Part shown: piece by piece, positions 7,020 through 7,441 of the stretch | Layout of the letters: each line of letters opens with the position of its first letter | How positions within the stretch are numbered: the first letter of the stretch is position 1 | Origin: a bacterium | GTDB lineage: Bacteria > Margulisbacteria > Marinamargulisbacteria > SXXA01 | DNA length: 7,441 nucleotides | Direction of reading: 5' to 3' | Assembly: GCA_010027915.1 (NCBI GenBank) | Contig: RGUG01000058.1 | Span: 1-7,441 of the forward strand | Position numbers and translations under genes: made by a program | Notes under the pieces: generated by a model | What the model saw: only the letters and a program-made list of their open reading frames with translations | Databases searched by the model: none | Told to the model about the DNA's origin: nothing

Positions 7020-7441
7020 TTTACCACCCCTTCCGTTTGAATCACCGATAAAAAGCACTCAATCTGATCATGCAAATGGGCCAGTGTATGATCGTTACAT
7101 ATAATGGTGTGGCACTCGGCCAAGGCAAGGGTTAGGTTTTGTCCGCTACTGGAACCGTCTCGCTCGCGGGCATCGTGCGCGACAAAGGTGTCAAATGGCA
7201 CGTCGTCCCCCACACGCAATCGATGCGTGACCCGCTGGTACCTCAGGTCGATAGGGGCATCAATGCCCAACATCACCACCCCTTTATCCCGTAAATACGC
7301 AATTTCTGCCACATGACGAATGGAGTCATACACCACCGGCGTATCGGGATGCTTGGCTGCCATGACCATGTCATACGACAGCCGGGCCAATATATCGGGA
7401 CCATGCGCTTGTTTCATGACATTGGCCAGTTGGGTCAACAC
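7007..7441 (-). CDS. P-loop nucleotide-kinase-like protein (CoaE/UPF0200-like), C-terminal part
   Basis: Only the last 145 or so codons are in the window. The frame stays open to the edge, where the first codon is GTG and probably encodes an internal Val, not a start. The N-terminal P-loop should therefore lie beyond the window. The visible part matches the C-terminal half of small nucleoside or nucleotide kinases of the dephospho-CoA-kinase-like type, especially the UPF0200-style branch. It has ANVMKQAHGPDILARL near the edge, PVVYDSIRHVAEIAYLRDKG (central strand followed by the Arg-containing helix), VMLGIDAPIDLRYQRVTHR (strand, then the lid region), the acidic FDTFVAHDARERD, and ECHTIICNDHTLAHLHDQI (C-terminal Asn-containing strand and helix). 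The substrate cannot be told: dephospho-CoA, a deoxynucleotide or another small phosphorylated compound are all possible. It is not a typical CoaE, since the usual Pro-Leu-Leu element after the Asp is missing. It overlaps murA by 13 bp and is probably in the same operon. It ends in TAG. Confidence 0.7.
   Translation of the reverse strand: MLTQLANVMKQAHGPDILARLSYDMVMAAKHPDTPVVYDSIRHVAEIAYLRDKGVVMLGIDAPIDLRYQRVTHRLRVGDDVPFDTFVAHDARERDGSSSGQNLTLALAECHTIICNDHTLAHLHDQIECFLSVIQTEGVVKWPD
7024..7034 (-). promoter_or_regulatory. Ribosome binding site that fixes the murA start
   Basis: On the minus strand this reads GGAAGGGGTGG, followed by TAAA and the ATG at 7019. The AAGGGG core lies seven bases before the start codon. 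It lies inside the last codons of the upstream kinase-like gene, consistent with translational coupling, and supports ATG 7019 over the ATG at 7058. Confidence 0.65.

Overview
The window reads as part of a bacterial chromosome. It holds four tightly packed housekeeping genes on the minus strand (3612-7441), a minus-strand pentapeptide-repeat gene (1755-3278), and a plus-strand gene of unknown function (7-1608). MurA implies a peptidoglycan-making bacterium. TGA is used as a stop in holA and tyrS, so the genetic code looks standard in this respect. I cannot place the organism. The proteins read as those of a divergent, probably uncultivated lineage, but that is an impression and not a result.

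Region 3612-7441, read right to left: the C-terminal part of a P-loop nucleotide-kinase-like protein cut by the window edge, then murA (first committed step of peptidoglycan synthesis), tyrS (type II tyrosyl-tRNA synthetase), and holA (DNA polymerase III clamp-loader delta subunit). The kinase and murA overlap by 13 bp. tyrS and holA overlap by 4 bp (ATGA). The murA-tyrS gap is 46 bp, or an 8-bp overlap if an upstream TTG start is used. This looks like one transcription unit joining cell wall, translation and replication functions. A hairpin followed by a T-rich tract (3562-3601) lies just after holA and could end it.

Region 3279-3611 has no gene I can support. It contains the candidate terminator and an imperfect G-rich 30-bp tandem repeat (3478-3535).

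Region 1755-3278 encodes a protein of about 507 residues. It has a short N-terminal extension, about 57 consecutive pentapeptide repeats without a break in register (a predicted quadrilateral beta-helix), and a non-repetitive C-terminal domain of about 130 residues. Its DNA carries several exact tandem duplications, so the array appears to have grown or been rearranged recently.

Region 7-1608 encodes a Gln/Asn/Thr/Pro-rich soluble protein of 533 residues that I do not recognise. It shows two levels of internal duplication: a 32-residue tandem repeat near the N-terminus, and a gap-free related motif of about 35 residues at 306-residue spacing. It converges on the pentapeptide gene across a 146-bp gap with no clear terminator. 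These two genes are the accessory, least-explained part of the window. Nothing in the sequence shows that they work together.
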